Counted from the stretch's first letter, positions 26,458-37,019 are shown. The stretch: DNA of 64,000 bases from Arsenicicoccus sp. oral taxon 190 (GCF_001189535.1 NZ_CP012070.1:2108001-2172000), one strand, 5' to 3'. Numbers and translations are program-made. The notes: generated by a model not told the origin, from the sequence alone.

Positions 26458-27237
26458 ATGCACATCGCCGAGGGCTACCTGCCCCCCTGGCACGCCGCCG
26501 CCTGGACGGCCGCGGCCGCACCGTTCGTCATCCACGGGGCCCGCGCGGTCGTCCGTGAGGTCCGCGAGCACCCCGAGAGCAGGCTGCTGCTGGGCGCCGC
26601 GGGAGCGTTCACCTTCGTCCTGTCCGCGATCAAGCTGCCGTCGGTGACCGGGTCCTCCAGCCACCCGACCGGCACCGGCCTCGGGGCGGTGCTCTTCCGG
26701 CCGCCGGTCATGGCCTTCCTCGGCGGGATCGTGCTCGTCTTCCAGGCGCTGCTGCTGGCCCACGGGGGCCTGACGACCTGGGGCGCCAACGTCATGAGCA
26801 TGGCCGTCGTCGGCCCCTGGGTCGGATATGCGGCGTATGCCGCCGCCCGCCGCCTCGGCGCACCGCTGCTCGTCGGCGTGTTCCTCGCGATGTCGCTGGC
26901 CGACCTGTCCACCTACTGCCTCACGTCGGTGCAGCTGGCCCTGGCCCACCCGGACCCGGCGAGCGGGGTGCCGGGCGCGCTCGCGAAGTTCCTCGGGGTC
27001 TTCGCCCTGACCCAGGTCCCGCTGGCGCTCGCCGAGGGCTTCCTTGGGGTGCTGGTCTTCCGGGTGCTGAGCGACGTGGCGCGGCCCGAGCTGGAGCGTC
27101 TGGGGGTGCTCGCCCCGAGCGCACCCAGTGCCCCAAGCGCGCCGAGCGCTCCGGCTGCGGCGGCGCAGGCGGAGCCTCCGGCGGCGGCGTCCGCCGGCGG
27201 CCACCGGGACGAGTCGACGATCGTGACGGAGGCGTGA
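26458..27237 (+). CDS. cbiM: Cobalt ECF transporter substrate-capture protein CbiM
   Basis: 259-aa membrane component that binds Co2+ in the cobalt energy-coupling-factor transporter. The extreme N-terminus MHIAEGYLP is the metal-binding signature (His2), fixing the start at ATG 26458, which has AAGGAG 7 nt upstream. [15 protein letters not shown] near residue 67 and [17 protein letters not shown] near 108 are family blocks. The C-terminal 40 residues contain four APS repeats and an Ala-rich tail beyond the last membrane helix. Controlled by the cobalamin riboswitch. It overlaps cbiN by 4 bases. Confidence 0.96.
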   Translation: MHIAEGYLPPWHAAAWTAAAAPFVIHGARAVVREVREHPESRLLLGAAGAFTFVLSAIKLPSVTGSSSHPTGTGLGAVLFRPPVMAFLGGIVLVFQALLLAHGGLTTWGANVMSMAVVGPWVGYAAYAAARRLGAPLLVGVFLAMSLADLSTYCLTSVQLALAHPDPASGVPGALAKFLGVFALTQVPLALAEGFLGVLVFRVLSDVARPELERLGVLAPSAPSAPSAPSAPAAAAQAEPPAAASAGGHRDESTIVTEA

Positions 27238-27587
27238 GCACCATGGCGACGACCACGACCCACCCACGTCCCACCTCCCGGCTGCGGGGTCGCCTCGTCA
27301 CCGCGCTGTGCGTCCTGGCCCTCGTGGCGCTCTTCGCGCTGCCGCTGTGGCTGGACGCCCGACGCTCCGGCCCGGAGGAGCGGTTCGGCGGCACCGATGC
27401 GCGGGCCACCGAGATGATCCGGGAGTCCGACCCGGGCTACCAGCCGTGGTTCACGAGCTTCTTCGCGCCCTCCGGCGGCGAGGTCGAGTCCGGGCTCTTC
27501 GCGATGCAGGCGGCGCTCGGCGCCGGCGTCTTCGGCTATGCCATCGGCTACTACCGTGGCCGCGGGCGCCGCCGGGACCGCGGCTGA
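27234..27587 (+). CDS. cbiN: Cobalt transporter accessory protein CbiN
   Basis: 117 aa, two membrane helices (residues 20-41 and 83-102) with an extracytoplasmic loop containing [21 protein letters not shown], typical of CbiN, which helps load Co2+ into CbiM. GTG 27234 overlaps the cbiM stop (GTGA). The C-terminus is Arg-rich ([12 protein letters not shown]). Confidence 0.92.
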   Translation: MSTMATTTTHPRPTSRLRGRLVTALCVLALVALFALPLWLDARRSGPEERFGGTDARATEMIRESDPGYQPWFTSFFAPSGGEVESGLFAMQAALGAGVFGYAIGYYRGRGRRRDRG

Positions 27588-27588
27588 G

Positions 27589-28392
27589 ATGGCCGGTGGG
27601 CTGGCGATCGACGACGCCGCCTGGGCGGGGTCCTGGCGCACCCGCGCCGTGGCGGACAAGGCGCTGCTTAGCCTGGGCCTGGTCCTCGTCGCGCTGGTCC
27701 TGCCGCCGTGGCCCGCCTCGGTGCTGGTCGCCGCGGCCAGCGTCGCCGTGCTGGTGGGCCCGGCGCGGGTGCCGCCGCCGCTGGTGGCCAAGGCGCTGCG
27801 GGCACCGCTCGCCTTCATCGTCGTCAGCGGGCTGTCGGTGGCGGTCTCGGTGGAGGGCGGCTCGGCAGGCCCCACCGCCGGCTGGGCCCGGTTGGGTCCG
27901 CTCGTCGTGACCCCCGACAGCGCCGCCGCGGCGCTCGGGCTCACCGCCCACGCCGTCGCCGGGACCCTGGCCGTGCTGGTCCTCGCCAGCACCACCCCGA
28001 TGGTGGACCTGCTCACCGCCATGCGGCGGCTGCGGGTGCCGGACGCCTGCGTGGAGGTGGCCTCCCTGACCTACCGGCTGCTCTTCGTGCTGATGGAGGC
28101 GGTGCACGCCATCCGGGAGAGCCAGCGCGGGCGGCTGGGCTACCAGGGCTGGCGCTCGTCGCTGCGGTCGGCAGGGATGCTCACCGCGGCCGTACTGACC
28201 CGCTCCTGGGAGCGCGCCCGCCGCCTGGAGGAGGGGCTGGCCGGGCGCGGTTACGAGTCCGCGCTGCGGACCCTGCCGCGGCCCCAGCACCACTCGCCGG
28301 TCTTCGTCGGTCTGAGCGTGGTGCTGCTCGCCTCGATCGTGGTCGCGTCCCTGGGGGTCGGTGCCCACGCTCCCGCAGGGGTGCTCCGGTGA
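27589..28392 (+). CDS. cbiQ: Cobalt ECF transporter transmembrane coupling protein CbiQ
   Basis: 267-aa T component coupling ATPase to CbiM. About five hydrophobic segments. The coupling-helix Ala-Arg-Gly-type motifs are represented by SQRGRLGY (near residue 177) and [14 protein letters not shown] (near 215). I placed the start at ATG 27589, 2 nt after the cbiN stop. A longer version from ATG 27538 would overlap cbiN by 50 bp and adds only an Ala/Gly-rich stretch. Confidence 0.9.
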   Translation: MAGGLAIDDAAWAGSWRTRAVADKALLSLGLVLVALVLPPWPASVLVAAASVAVLVGPARVPPPLVAKALRAPLAFIVVSGLSVAVSVEGGSAGPTAGWARLGPLVVTPDSAAAALGLTAHAVAGTLAVLVLASTTPMVDLLTAMRRLRVPDACVEVASLTYRLLFVLMEAVHAIRESQRGRLGYQGWRSSLRSAGMLTAAVLTRSWERARRLEEGLAGRGYESALRTLPRPQHHSPVFVGLSVVLLASIVVASLGVGAHAPAGVLR

Positions 28393-29291
28393 CCCACCGC
28401 GGCCCGGGCTGCGACCACGGGGACCTGGCGCCGGGGGTCTACCGGCTCGTGGCTTCCGGGGTCCGCGCCGGCTACCCGGGCGGCGAGGAGGTGCTCAGGG
28501 GAGCCGACCTGCAGGTGGCCGGGGGGCGCCGGGTCGCGCTGCTGGGGGCCAACGGCTCCGGCAAGACCACGCTGCTGCGGTGCCTCTCCGGTGGTCACCG
28601 GCCGTCGGCGGGCGGGATCTTCGTGGATGGCGAGCGGGTCGACCACTCCCGCAAGGGACTTCGTGTCCACCGACAGCGTGTCCAGCTGGTGCTGCAGGAT
28701 CCCGACGACCAGCTCTTCAGCGCCGACGTGGCGCAGGACGTGTCCTTCGGACCGCTCAACCTGGGGCTGCCCGAGGCGGAGGTGCGCGACCGGGTGGAGG
28801 AGGCGCTGCGGCTGCTCGGCATCAGCCACCTGGCCGACCGGCCGACCCACCAGCTGTCCTTCGGCGAGCGCAAGCGGGCCGCCACCGCGGGTGCGGTCGC
28901 CATGCGGCCCGACGTGCTGCTGCTGGACGAGCCGACGGCCGGCCTCGACCCCCGCGGGGTCGAGGAGATGCTGAGCGCCCTCGCCCGGCTCGAGGCGCAC
29001 GGCACGACGGTCGTGCTGGCGACCCACGAGGTGGACCTGGCGCTCGCCTGGGCCGACGAGGCGGCCGTGGTCGTCGACGGCCTCGTGCGCCAGGGGCCCG
29101 TCGCCCAGCTCCTGGGGGATGACGAGCTGGTGGCGCGGGCCCGGCTGCGGCGGCCCTGGCAGCTCGACCTGACCGACCGGCTCGTCCACGCCGGGCTGCT
29201 GCCCGCAGGATCGCGACCGCGCACCGTGGACGACCTCGTCAGCACCCTGCTCGCGGCCCGGCACGCTGCGATGCCGCCGCCTCCGCGCTGA
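28389..29291 (+). CDS. cbiO: Cobalt ECF transporter ATPase CbiO
   Basis: 300-aa ABC ATPase. Walker [10 protein letters not shown] (near residue 54), Q-loop [23 protein letters not shown] (two adjoining blocks), signature LSFGERKR, Walker [14 protein letters not shown] and switch His [12 protein letters not shown] 28389 overlaps the cbiQ stop (GTGA). The C-terminal 60 residues after the nucleotide-binding domain ([14 protein letters not shown]) are typical of CbiO. Closes the riboswitch-controlled cbiMNQO operon. No obvious terminator in the 39 bp before the convergent gene. Confidence 0.95.
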   Translation: MTHRGPGCDHGDLAPGVYRLVASGVRAGYPGGEEVLRGADLQVAGGRRVALLGANGSGKTTLLRCLSGGHRPSAGGIFVDGERVDHSRKGLRVHRQRVQLVLQDPDDQLFSADVAQDVSFGPLNLGLPEAEVRDRVEEALRLLGISHLADRPTHQLSFGERKRAATAGAVAMRPDVLLLDEPTAGLDPRGVEEMLSALARLEAHGTTVVLATHEVDLALAWADEAAVVVDGLVRQGPVAQLLGDDELVARARLRRPWQLDLTDRLVHAGLLPAGSRPRTVDDLVSTLLAARHAAMPPPPR

Positions 29292-29330
29292 CCCGGCGTC
29301 GGTGACGCGTGAGGGGATGGCGGGCGCCGC

Positions 29331-30272
29331 TCAGCCCTGCATCGCCTTGATGATCGCGACTGCCTGGGTGACGCGCTCGCCCCCGTCCGGCTCCCGGGCG
29401 GCCCACCAGGCGTCGTCGAGCTCGCGCAGGATCGTCCAGGCCCGCGCTCGGGCGGGGTCCACCCCGGCGGGTTCGCAGGCGTAGTCGACGCGGAAGCGCA
29501 GGTGGTTGCGCAGGCTGTAGGCGCGCACCGCCTCGTCCCACCGGTTGTGCAGGAGCGGGGCGACGGCCAGCGCAGGCTCCCCGGCAATCGGCTTGGGGTC
29601 GATCGCCAGCCACCCTGACACCGCCCCCGGCCGGTCGGCGGCCAGCGCGTTGCCGTAGTGCAGGTCGGCGTGCACGAGCCGGGCGTCCACCTGCGGGTCG
29701 GCCGCCAGGTCCGCGGCCAGGCGCCGCCCCTGGTCCACGAATCTCGGCGGCACCGGCGGCGGGCTCTGCGCCAACCGTGCCCCGATCCGCCCGCACCACG
29801 CGGACGCGGTGCCCAGCATCGGCAGCGCCGGCCGGTCCAGCGCGGCATGCAGCGCCCCCGCCGTCTCGCAGGCGTCGAGGACCGGGAGCGAGCTCAGGTC
29901 GCGATCGGGGTCGAGACGCTCCAGCAGCACGGCCCACCGGCTCGGGTCGGCGGCGAGCAGCCGGACGGCTCCGCGACCGGCCCAGGCACGCAGCGCGAGG
30001 TGCTCGTGCCGGGCCTCCTCGTGCGGCCACGTCACCTTGAGCATCGCCGGCTCGCCCTGCCGCGCGACCGGGAGGACCAGGGCGCACACCCCGTGCAGGG
30101 GCGCCCCGTCGGGCCGCAGGTCCCACCGGTCGAGCAGCTCGGCCACGTGGACCGGCAGCCGACGCAGCCAGGTGTCGCCGTCGACCCCGAGCCCCGGGCC
30201 CGGCTCGGCGGGTCGACCGGTGACCAGGTCCGCCAGCGAGGTGGGGACGAGGTCGTCGGGCATCGCCGTCAC
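29331..30272 (-). CDS. APH(6)/hydroxyurea-resistance-type kinase
   Basis: 313 aa, aminoglycoside-6-phosphotransferase/hur family. Such proteins phosphorylate streptomycin or hydroxyurea in producers, but most chromosomal members have unknown substrates. The catalytic loop VHADLHYGNALA (near residue 203) and WLAIDPKPIAGEPA (near 222) give the HxDxxxxN and downstream acidic metal site. Start: GTG 30272 overlaps the upstream stop by 4 bases (GTGA). ATG 30263 is an alternative giving 310 aa. Co-transcribed with the lipoprotein gene upstream. No sign of recent transfer, so an intrinsic metabolic kinase is as likely as resistance. Confidence 0.82.
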   Translation of the reverse strand: MTAMPDDLVPTSLADLVTGRPAEPGPGLGVDGDTWLRRLPVHVAELLDRWDLRPDGAPLHGVCALVLPVARQGEPAMLKVTWPHEEARHEHLALRAWAGRGAVRLLAADPSRWAVLLERLDPDRDLSSLPVLDACETAGALHAALDRPALPMLGTASAWCGRIGARLAQSPPPVPPRFVDQGRRLAADLAADPQVDARLVHADLHYGNALAADRPGAVSGWLAIDPKPIAGEPALAVAPLLHNRWDEAVRAYSLRNHLRFRVDYACEPAGVDPARARAWTILRELDDAWWAAREPDGGERVTQAVAIIKAMQG

Positions 30273-31378
30273 GGCACCAGGCCGGGGAACGCCCGGAGCG
30301 GGACGCCCCACTCCGCCCCCGCGGCGAGGGCGTCCGCCACGAGCCGGCTCACGGTCACGACGCCCTCCGGGCTGCCCGTGGCGTCCGGCCAGGCGGCACC
30401 GCACCGCAGCTCGAGGGTGCGCAGGGCATGGGTCACCAGACGTCGTGCCGCCGCCGCGTCCGGGACCGCGAAGGGCAGCGACGGGCCAGGGGAGGCGCCC
30501 CCGGTCGCGCCCCCGGTCGGCCCGGTCGTGCTGCCGGTCGGGTCTGTCGCGCTGCTGGTCGGGTCGGTCGCGCTGCTGGTCGGGCCGCCGCCGGTCGACG
30601 GCGACGGGGTGCCGCCGGATCGTGACTGCAGCCGCACGACCACCGCCTCCACCCGGTCGAGCTGCGCCGCCACGGGCGCCCGGTCAGCCGGGGGAGTGCG
30701 CGCGGCCGCCACCTCCAGGAAGAACCTGGCCTCCCGGTGCGCCGCGACCAGCGCCGCGTCGGCGGCGGTCGCGGTGCCGCCCCAGGCCGGCCACGGCACG
30801 CTGCCGCCGAGCCCGGCGGCCAGCCGCGCGCGGCAGGTCGCGAAGGAGGCCAGCATCGCCACCCGGCGCTCGTGGGCGGTGCCGAGCCCGGCCACTGCCT
30901 CGCCGCCCCACGCGGCGGCCTCCCGCTGGGCCAGGGAGGCCGCGGTGACCGGCGGCGCAGTGGGTGCAGTGGTCGCAGCCGACGAGCCCGCCGAGCCGGA
31001 CGAGCCTGACGAGGTGGACGAGCCCGTCGGCAGGGCGCCCACCGCGTTGCGCACGTGCGGCGGCACCCGCCGGTCGCGCAGCTCCTGGTCGAAGACGCGC
31101 GCGTGCGCCTCGTGCAGCCGCGCGGCGGTGGCCCCGGGGGCGCCCAGGGCTCTCGCCATACGGGCCAGGTCGGTGGCGTCGCGCCACGCGGCCAGGATCA
31201 GTGCCTCGTCCTCGGTCGGCTCGCGGGTCGGGATCAGCGGCACCTGCGGCGCGTCGTCCTCCAGCCGCACCCGGCAGCCGGTCAGCAGACCCAGCGGCAG
31301 CAGCGCCGCCGCGCCCAGCACCAGGCGCCGCGACGGCTCAGGGGCCCGGCCGGCGGGCGGGGGCGAAGGCTGCACCAT
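30269..31378 (-). CDS. Putative lipoprotein, DUF4439/ferritin-like
   Basis: 369 aa. Twin-Arg-preceded signal RRLVLGAAALLPLGLLTGC with a lipobox Cys at about 38. Two helical, Ala/Arg-rich regions (residues 60-125 and 160-260) are broken by Ser/Thr-rich linkers, one with repeated TSSATDPT. The pattern QREAAAWGGEAVAGLGTAHERR and the location beside an APH-type gene and rimP match DUF4439 ferritin-like proteins of other actinobacteria, but the match is by recall and context. ATG 31378 has CAAGAT ending 7 nt upstream (leaderless geometry). Divergent from rimP. Confidence 0.6.
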   Translation of the reverse strand: MVQPSPPPAGRAPEPSRRLVLGAAALLPLGLLTGCRVRLEDDAPQVPLIPTREPTEDEALILAAWRDATDLARMARALGAPGATAARLHEAHARVFDQELRDRRVPPHVRNAVGALPTGSSTSSGSSGSAGSSAATTAPTAPPVTAASLAQREAAAWGGEAVAGLGTAHERRVAMLASFATCRARLAAGLGGSVPWPAWGGTATAADAALVAAHREARFFLEVAAARTPPADRAPVAAQLDRVEAVVVRLQSRSGGTPSPSTGGGPTSSATDPTSSATDPTGSTTGPTGGATGGASPGPSLPFAVPDAAAARRLVTHALRTLELRCGAAWPDATGSPEGVVTVSRLVADALAAGAEWGVPLRAFPGLVP

Positions 31379-31466
31379 GACGGCGATCTTGCCACCCGCA
31401 CGCCGCCCGCCGAGCGACCACGGAGGTTCGAGGCCGTATGCCGTGAGACCGGACGGGGCCACTCGA

Positions 31467-31472
31467 TAGAGT
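31467..31472 (+). promoter_or_regulatory. -10 element of the rimP-nusA operon
   Basis: TAGAGT inside GATAGAGT lies 96 nt before the rimP ATG. It would give a leader of about 90 nt before the GGAGG ribosome site (31559-31563). No clear -35. Confidence 0.4.
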
Positions 31473-31568
31473 GAGGGAGTCGTGGCGGCGCGCCCCGAGG
31501 CACTACTGTGTGAGCCTTGCCCAGCGCCACCACCGCTCGGGCGACACACCATCACAGCGGAGGCACCA

Positions 31569-32093
31569 ATGGTCACCAAGGGCACCGAGCAGGACGTGCG
31601 CCAGCTGCTCGCCCCCTCGCTCGCCGAGCTGGGTCTCATGGTCGAGCAGCTCACCGTCCAGCAGGTCGGCAAGCGCCGCCTGGTCCGGCTGACGGTGGAC
31701 ACCGACCTCGTCTCCGCGCCGCCCGCGGACGAGACCACTCCCGTGGAGCCTCTCAACCTGGACCTGGTCGCCGACGCGACCCGCGTCGTGGGGGACCTGC
31801 TCGACGAGTCCGCCGTGATGGGCGACCAGCCCTACGTCCTCGAGGTGGGCTCGCCCGGGGTGGACCGGCTGCTGACCGAGCCCCGCCACTTCCGGCGCAA
31901 CGTCGGTCGCCTCGTGAAGGCCGCCACCGCCGACGGGGCCGTCATCGGGCGCATCCGGGCGGCGGGGCCTCAGGCCGTGACCCTGGAGGTGTCCGACTCC
32001 AGCGGCGCGGGGACGCGCCAGCTGCCCTACGCCGACATCACCCGCGCCCAGGTGCAGGTGGAGTTCACCCGCGCCACGGAGGAGAAGAACTGA
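31569..32093 (+). CDS. rimP: Ribosome maturation factor RimP
   Basis: 174-aa factor for 30S subunit maturation. N-terminal alpha/beta domain ([25 protein letters not shown]) and [26 protein letters not shown] split over two blocks near residue 85 is the family core; the C-terminal Sm-like barrel ends [13 protein letters not shown]. Start ATG 31569 with GGAGG 5 nt upstream. The in-frame extension back to 31482 lacks family sequence. Its stop shares a base with the nusA ATG (TGATG), the usual rimP-nusA coupling. Confidence 0.95.
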   Translation: MVTKGTEQDVRQLLAPSLAELGLMVEQLTVQQVGKRRLVRLTVDTDLVSAPPADETTPVEPLNLDLVADATRVVGDLLDESAVMGDQPYVLEVGSPGVDRLLTEPRHFRRNVGRLVKAATADGAVIGRIRAAGPQAVTLEVSDSSGAGTRQLPYADITRAQVQVEFTRATEEKN

Positions 32094-33196
32094 TGGACAT
32101 CGACATGGCGGTCCTGCGGATGCTCGCCACCGAGCGCGAGATCCCCCTCGACGTCCTCGTCAAGACGATGGAGGAGGCGATGCTCCTCGCCTACTCCAAG
32201 ACCGAGGGCGCCGCCCGCCGGGCCCGCGTCGAGCTGGACCGCAAGACCGGCACCGTCACGGTCTGGGCCACCGAGGACCTCGGCCCCGTCGCCGAGGGCG
32301 AGGAGCGGCCCGAGCCGCGCGAGTATGACGACACCCCCGCCGACTTCGGGCGCGTCGCGGCCTCGACCGCCCGCCAGGTCATCCACCAGCGGATGCGCGA
32401 CCTGGAGGACGAGAGCGTCCTCGGTGACTTCCGCGGCAAGGAGGGGGACATCCTCTCCGGCATCATCCAGCAGGGCTCCAACCCCCGCGTCGTCCAGGTC
32501 GCCCTGGGCGGTGGCGTCGAGGGGGAGCTGCACGTCTCCGAGCAGGTGCCGGGAGAGCGCTACGTGCACGGCGAGCGCATCCGGTGCTACTGCGTCAGCG
32601 TCAAGCGCGGCCCCCGTGGTCCGCAGATCATGCTGTCGCGCACCCACCCCAACCTCGTGCGCAAGCTCTTCGCCCTCGAGGTCCCCGAGATCGCCGACGG
32701 CAGCGTCGAGATCGCCGCGCTGGCCCGGGAGGCCGGCCACCGCACCAAGATCGCGGTGGCGGCCAAGGCGCCCGGCGTCAACGCCAAGGGTGCGTGCATC
32801 GGCCCGATGGGCGCCCGGGTCCGGGCCGTCATGACCGAGCTGCACGGCGAGAAGATCGATATCGTCGACTTCTCCGAGGATCCCCGCACCTTCGTCGCCG
32901 CCGCCCTGTCCCCGTCGCGGGTCGTGTCGGTCGACGTCGTCGACGAGCGGGCCCGGGCCGCCCGCGTCGTGGTCCCGGACTACCAGCTCTCCCTCGCCAT
33001 CGGCAAGGAGGGCCAGAACGCCCGGCTCGCGGCCAAGCTCACCGGGTGGCGCATCGACATCCACCCGGACACGCCTGGCGGGGTCGCGCCGCCCCCGCGC
33101 GGCGGCGACGCCGAGGCGGAGGGCCGCGCCGTGGAGGCGGCGGACCGCGCCGAGGGGCCGCAGGAGCCTGGCAGCGGCGCCCCCGAGCAGGGGTGA
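32093..33196 (+). CDS. nusA: Transcription termination/antitermination protein NusA
   Basis: 367 aa, a short actinobacterial NusA. N-terminal RNA polymerase-binding domain ([18 protein letters not shown]), an S1 domain near residues 125-195 ([32 protein letters not shown]), then two KH domains with [19 protein letters not shown] and [22 protein letters not shown] as adjoining blocks. No C-terminal acidic repeats of the enterobacterial type; instead a 35-residue Glu/Ala/Pro tail. Start ATG 32093 overlaps the rimP stop by one base. The ylxR and infB genes follow, the standard order. Confidence 0.96.
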   Translation: MDIDMAVLRMLATEREIPLDVLVKTMEEAMLLAYSKTEGAARRARVELDRKTGTVTVWATEDLGPVAEGEERPEPREYDDTPADFGRVAASTARQVIHQRMRDLEDESVLGDFRGKEGDILSGIIQQGSNPRVVQVALGGGVEGELHVSEQVPGERYVHGERIRCYCVSVKRGPRGPQIMLSRTHPNLVRKLFALEVPEIADGSVEIAALAREAGHRTKIAVAAKAPGVNAKGACIGPMGARVRAVMTELHGEKIDIVDFSEDPRTFVAAALSPSRVVSVDVVDERARAARVVVPDYQLSLAIGKEGQNARLAAKLTGWRIDIHPDTPGGVAPPPRGGDAEAEGRAVEAADRAEGPQEPGSGAPEQG

Positions 33197-33236
33197 CCGA
33201 CCCGGTCGCGGTGCGGCGACACGCCCGGGGACGCGG

Positions 33237-33242
33237 TAGACT
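33237..33242 (+). promoter_or_regulatory. Candidate internal promoter before ylxR-infB
   Basis: TAGACT fits the -10 pattern. Transcription from it would begin near 33249, after the in-frame GTG candidates at about 33211, leaving ATG 33316 as the first usable ylxR start on that transcript. Confidence 0.35.
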
Positions 33243-33315
33243 GGACGGGTCCGGTCCCTCGACCACCTCGACATCGCCCTCCGACGGTGCCGGCGGCGAC
33301 TCCCCGTCGCAGCCG

Positions 33316-33645
33316 ATGCGTACCTGTGTGGGTTGCCGTGAGGTCGCGGCCCGGACGGCTCTCCTGCGAGTGGTCGCGGAGTCGGACGACGACGGGCAGT
33401 GGCACGTCGCGGCCGACCCGCACAAGCGCAGGGCGGGGCGCGGAGCCTGGCTCCACCCCGACCCCGCGTGCCTCGACCTCGCCGTGCGTCGCAAGGCGTT
33501 CGGCCGCGCCCTCCGAGCGGAGGTGGCGGTCGACGCCCCTGCGCTGCGCGCCTGGGTGGAGGAGCAGGCCGCCAGCAGGAGCCGGAGCGTCGACACCCCG
33601 TCGTCGCCCCTGCCAGCACCGTCCGAGAACCGAAAGCGGGTTTGA
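33316..33645 (+). CDS. ylxR: YlxR-family nucleic-acid-binding protein
   Basis: 109 aa, DUF448. Starts with the family signature MRTCVGCREVAARTALLRVV; then GRGAWLHPDPACLDLAVRRK and a Ser/Pro tail. YlxR has been reported as an RNA-binding modulator of RNase P in Bacillus. Start chosen at ATG 33316 because the preceding in-frame residues are low complexity and a -10-like hexamer lies at 33237. An upstream GTG near 33211 would add about 35 residues. No Shine-Dalgarno is visible. Between nusA and infB, as in most bacteria. Confidence 0.8.
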   Translation: MRTCVGCREVAARTALLRVVAESDDDGQWHVAADPHKRRAGRGAWLHPDPACLDLAVRRKAFGRALRAEVAVDAPALRAWVEEQAASRSRSVDTPSSPLPAPSENRKRV

Positions 33646-33698
33646 CGCTATGAGCACCCGATGAGTACTCAGCGATGAGCAGCCCCCAGCAGTAAAAA

Positions 33699-33742
33699 CG
33701 GTCCGTGACCGGCGGAGGACATCTCCGCGCCCGCCCGGACCG
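33699..33742 (+). promoter_or_regulatory. Compound hairpin in the infB leader
   Basis: Outer stem CGGTCCG/CGGACCG (33699-33705 with 33736-33742) encloses an inner stem GCGGAG/CTCCGC (33712-33717 with 33723-33728). It is preceded by TAAAAA and ends 5 nt before the AAGGAGA ribosome site of infB. Could be a terminator/attenuator or a translational control element. Confidence 0.55.
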
Positions 33743-33757
33743 AGATCAAGGAGAATT

Positions 33758-36700
33758 GTGGCTAAGGTCCGGGTCTACGAGCTCGCCAAGGAGCTCGGAG
33801 TCGAGAGCAAGGTTCTGCTCGAGCACCTGAAGAACCAGGGAGAGTTCGTCCGCGCGGCGTCCTCCACCATCGAGGCGCCTGTCGTGCGCCGCATCCGGGA
33901 GTCCTTCCCGACCGAGCTGGCCGGCGGTGGGTCCAAGCCCGCCAAGCAGGCCGCCCCCGCGGGCGACAAGCCCGCCCCCTCGCGCTCCAGCGCACCCGCC
34001 CCCTCGCGCCCGACGCCGGGTCCGGCCAAGAAGGCCGCGCCGGCGGCGCCCGGCGCTCCCACCCAGCAGCGGCCCGCGGCGCCCGCGTCCCCGTCCGGTG
34101 ACGACGCGTCCCGCACCCCCGCTGCCGCGGCGCCGAGCACGCCGTCTGCGAGTGCTCCCGCCGCCGGCACCCCGGCGCCGAGCGCCCCGGCGCCGAGCGC
34201 CCCGGCGCCGAGCGCCCCCGCGCCGAGCGCCCCGGCGCCGAGCGCCCCGGCGCCGAGCGCCCCGGCGTCGAGCACCAGCCCGTCGCCCGCTGCGAAGGCC
34301 GCCCCCGGCCCTCGTCCTGCCGCTCCCGGCCCGCGTCCCGCGGCACCGGGCCCGCGCCAGCCCGGCGGTCGCCCCGCCCAGGGCGGTCGCGGTGGCGCGC
34401 CGCGTCCCGGCAACAACCCCTTCGCGCCGTCCCAGGGCATGGGTCAGCGCGGCGAGCGCCCGGAGCGCTCTGAGCGCACCGAGCGCCCCGGCCGTGACGG
34501 TGCGGCCCCTCGTCCGGGCGGTCAGCGCCCCGGCGGCGGCGCCGCTCGGCCCGGCAACAACCCCTTCGCGTCCTCCCAGGGGATGCCCCGCCCGCAGGCC
34601 CCCCGTCCGGGCGGCTCGGGTGGCGCAGCCGCCCCGGGTGGACCCCGTCCCGGCGGACCTCGCCCGGGCGGCCCGCGCCCGACGCCCGGCGCCATGCCGA
34701 GCCGGTCGTCGGTCCCGCGTCCCGGTGAGCGCCCCGCCCGCGGCGGCGGTGGCGGTCGTCCTGGCGCCGGTGGCGGCGGCTTCCGCCCCGGCGGCGGCAC
34801 CGGCGGACCCGGTGGTGGCGGCGGCTTCGCCGGTCGCCCCGGCGGCCGTCCCGGTGGTGGCGCCGGTCGCGGTGGCACCCAGGGCGCCTTCGGTCGTGGC
34901 GGCAAGCCCGCCCGCGGCCGCAAGAGCAAGCGCGCGAAGCGCCAGGAGTTCGAGCAGATGCAGGCGCCGTCGATCGGCGGCGTCACCGTGCCCCGTGGCG
35001 ACGGCTCCACCGTCGTGCGGGTGCGTCGCGGCTCGTCCCTGACGGACTTCGCCGACCGCATCAACGCCAACCCGGCGTCGCTGGTGACCGTGCTCTTCCA
35101 CCTCGGTGAGATGGCCACGGCCACCCAGTCGCTCGACGAGGACACCTTCAAGGTGCTCGGCGCCGAGCTCGGCTACGACATCCAGGTCGTCTCCCCGGAG
35201 GAGGAGGAGCAGGAGCTCTTCGCGTCCTTCAACATCGACCTGGAGGGCGAGGACTACTCCGACGAGGAGCTCCAGGCGCGCCCGCCGGTCGTGACGGTCA
35301 TGGGCCACGTCGACCACGGAAAGACCCGGCTGCTGGACGCGATCCGGCACGCCAACGTCATCGACACCGAGGCCGGCGGGATCACCCAGCACATCGGTGC
35401 CTACCAGGTCACCGTCGAGCACGAGGACCAGGAGCGCAAGCTCACCGTCATCGACACCCCCGGTCACGAGGCCTTCACCGCCATGCGTGCCCGTGGGGCC
35501 AAGGTCACCGACATCGCGATCCTCGTCGTGGCCGCCGACGACGGCGTCATGCCGCAGACCATCGAGGCGCTCAACCACGCCCAGGCCGCGGACGTGCCGA
35601 TCGTGGTCGCCGTCAACAAGATCGACGTCGACGGGGCCAACCCCGCCAAGGTCCGCCAGCAGCTGACCGAGTACAACCTGATCGCCGAGGAGTACGGCGG
35701 CGACACGATGTTCGTCGACATCTCGGCCAAGCAGGGTCAGAACATCGACCAGCTGCTCGAGGCCGTCCTGCTCACCGCGGACGCCGCCCTCGACCTGCGC
35801 GCCAACCCCGAGACCGACGCCCGCGGCGTCGCCATCGAGGCCAACCTCGACCGTGGCCGCGGCGCGACGGCGACCGTCCTGGTCCAGCAGGGCACCCTGC
35901 GGGTCGGAGACGCGATCGTCGCCGGGTCGGCCCACGGCCGCGTCCGCGCGATGCTCGACGAGCACGGCAAGCAGGTCAAGGAGGCGACCCCGTCGCGTCC
36001 CGTCCAGGTGCTCGGCCTCGCGTCGGTGCCCCGCGCCGGCGACACCTTCGTCGTCGCGCCGGACGACCGCACCGCCCGCCAGATCGCCGAGAAGCGCGAG
36101 GCTGCCGACCGCCAGGCCTCCCTGGCCAAGGCCCGCAAGCGCATCTCCCTCGAGGACCTCAACGAGGCTCTCGCGGCCGGCAAGGTCGAGACGCTCAACC
36201 TCATCCTCAAGGGTGACGCGAGCGGCTCGGTCGAGGCCCTGGAGGACGCCCTGCTGCAGATCGACGTGGGCGACGAGGTCGACCTGCGGATCATCGACCG
36301 CGGCGTCGGCGCGATCACGATGAACAACATCAACCTCGCCGTCGCCTCCAACGCGGTCATCATCGGCTTCAACGTCCGCGCCGAGGGCCAGAACGCCGAG
36401 TACGCCGACCGCGAGGGCGTCGAGATCCGCTACTACTCGGTCATCTACCAGGCGATCGAGGAGATCGAGGCTGCCCTCAAGGGCATGCTCAAGCCGGAGT
36501 TCGAGGAGGTGGAGCTCGGCACCGCCGAGATCCGCGAGATCTTCCGCTCCAGCAAGTTCGGCAACATCGCCGGATCGATCGTCCGCAGCGGCGAGATCAG
36601 GCGTGGCGCCAAGGCCCGCATCACCCGCGACGGGGTCGTCGTCGCCGAGAACGTCGAGGTCGCCGGCCTCCGACGCTTCAAGGACGACGTCACCGAGGTG

Positions 36701-36802
36701 CGCGACGGCTTCGAGTGCGGCATCAACCTGGGGTCCTTCAACGACCTCCAGCTCGGTGACCTCATCGCCACCTACGAGATGCGCGAGAAGCCTCGCGACT
36801 AG
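33758..36802 (+). CDS. infB: Translation initiation factor IF-2
   Basis: 1014-aa GTPase bringing fMet-tRNA to the 30S subunit. The N-terminal IF2_N module ([18 protein letters not shown]) is followed by a 350-residue Pro/Ala then Gly/Arg/Pro-rich region typical of actinobacterial IF-2, with six APSAP repeats. The G domain starts near residue 510: GHVDHGKT (G1), DTPGHEAF (G3), NKID (G4). The C-terminal domains II-IV end near [19 protein letters not shown] 33758 has AAGGAGA upstream. Fully conserved core; only the low-complexity region is lineage-specific. Confidence 0.97.
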   Translation: MAKVRVYELAKELGVESKVLLEHLKNQGEFVRAASSTIEAPVVRRIRESFPTELAGGGSKPAKQAAPAGDKPAPSRSSAPAPSRPTPGPAKKAAPAAPGAPTQQRPAAPASPSGDDASRTPAAAAPSTPSASAPAAGTPAPSAPAPSAPAPSAPAPSAPAPSAPAPSAPASSTSPSPAAKAAPGPRPAAPGPRPAAPGPRQPGGRPAQGGRGGAPRPGNNPFAPSQGMGQRGERPERSERTERPGRDGAAPRPGGQRPGGGAARPGNNPFASSQGMPRPQAPRPGGSGGAAAPGGPRPGGPRPGGPRPTPGAMPSRSSVPRPGERPARGGGGGRPGAGGGGFRPGGGTGGPGGGGGFAGRPGGRPGGGAGRGGTQGAFGRGGKPARGRKSKRAKRQEFEQMQAPSIGGVTVPRGDGSTVVRVRRGSSLTDFADRINANPASLVTVLFHLGEMATATQSLDEDTFKVLGAELGYDIQVVSPEEEEQELFASFNIDLEGEDYSDEELQARPPVVTVMGHVDHGKTRLLDAIRHANVIDTEAGGITQHIGAYQVTVEHEDQERKLTVIDTPGHEAFTAMRARGAKVTDIAILVVAADDGVMPQTIEALNHAQAADVPIVVAVNKIDVDGANPAKVRQQLTEYNLIAEEYGGDTMFVDISAKQGQNIDQLLEAVLLTADAALDLRANPETDARGVAIEANLDRGRGATATVLVQQGTLRVGDAIVAGSAHGRVRAMLDEHGKQVKEATPSRPVQVLGLASVPRAGDTFVVAPDDRTARQIAEKREAADRQASLAKARKRISLEDLNEALAAGKVETLNLILKGDASGSVEALEDALLQIDVGDEVDLRIIDRGVGAITMNNINLAVASNAVIIGFNVRAEGQNAEYADREGVEIRYYSVIYQAIEEIEAALKGMLKPEFEEVELGTAEIREIFRSSKFGNIAGSIVRSGEIRRGAKARITRDGVVVAENVEVAGLRRFKDDVTEVRDGFECGINLGSFNDLQLGDLIATYEMREKPRD
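34175..34279 (+). repeat. 15-bp tandem repeat inside infB
   Basis: Six near-perfect copies of GCGCCGAGCGCCCCG (encoding APSAP) begin at 34175, 34190, 34205, 34220, 34235 and 34250, followed by a degenerate seventh. The unit is a multiple of three, so copy-number change keeps the frame; likely variable between strains. Confidence 0.9.
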
Positions 36803-36807
36803 TGAGA

Positions 36808-36857
36808 CCGCGGGGACGAGCGGGCCGGACCTACCATCCGCCGCTCGTCCCTCGCGG
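36808..36857 (+). terminator. Strong stem-loop terminator after infB
   Basis: CCGCG plus GGGACGAGCGG pairs with CCGCTCGTCCC plus CGCGG (one bulged T) around a 17-nt loop, 5 nt after the infB stop. The remaining 160 bases up to the methyltransferase hold a second copy of CCGCTCGTCCC (near 36889) and nothing else I can interpret. Confidence 0.8.
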
Positions 36858-37019
36858 CTCCCGCCAGGCCCGCCACGGCCCGCCCGCTCGTCCCGCCGTC
36901 CGTCCCTGCACAGGGGCAGTGACCGGACCCGCCACGGTCGGGCGAGCCGTCCCTGCGCCCCGTTTCCCACGTTCTCCCTCCGGTGCACCTGCCGCGCAAG
37001 AGGGCAGGAGGTCAAGCAG

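Noticed and set aside
29331..30272. Acquired aminoglycoside resistance gene
   Set aside because: Composition matches its neighbours, there are no mobile elements, and it is coupled to a chromosomal lipoprotein gene; better seen as a native kinase of the family.
34175..34279. CRISPR-like or minisatellite array
   Set aside because: Repeats are directly adjacent without spacers and encode APSAP in frame inside infB.
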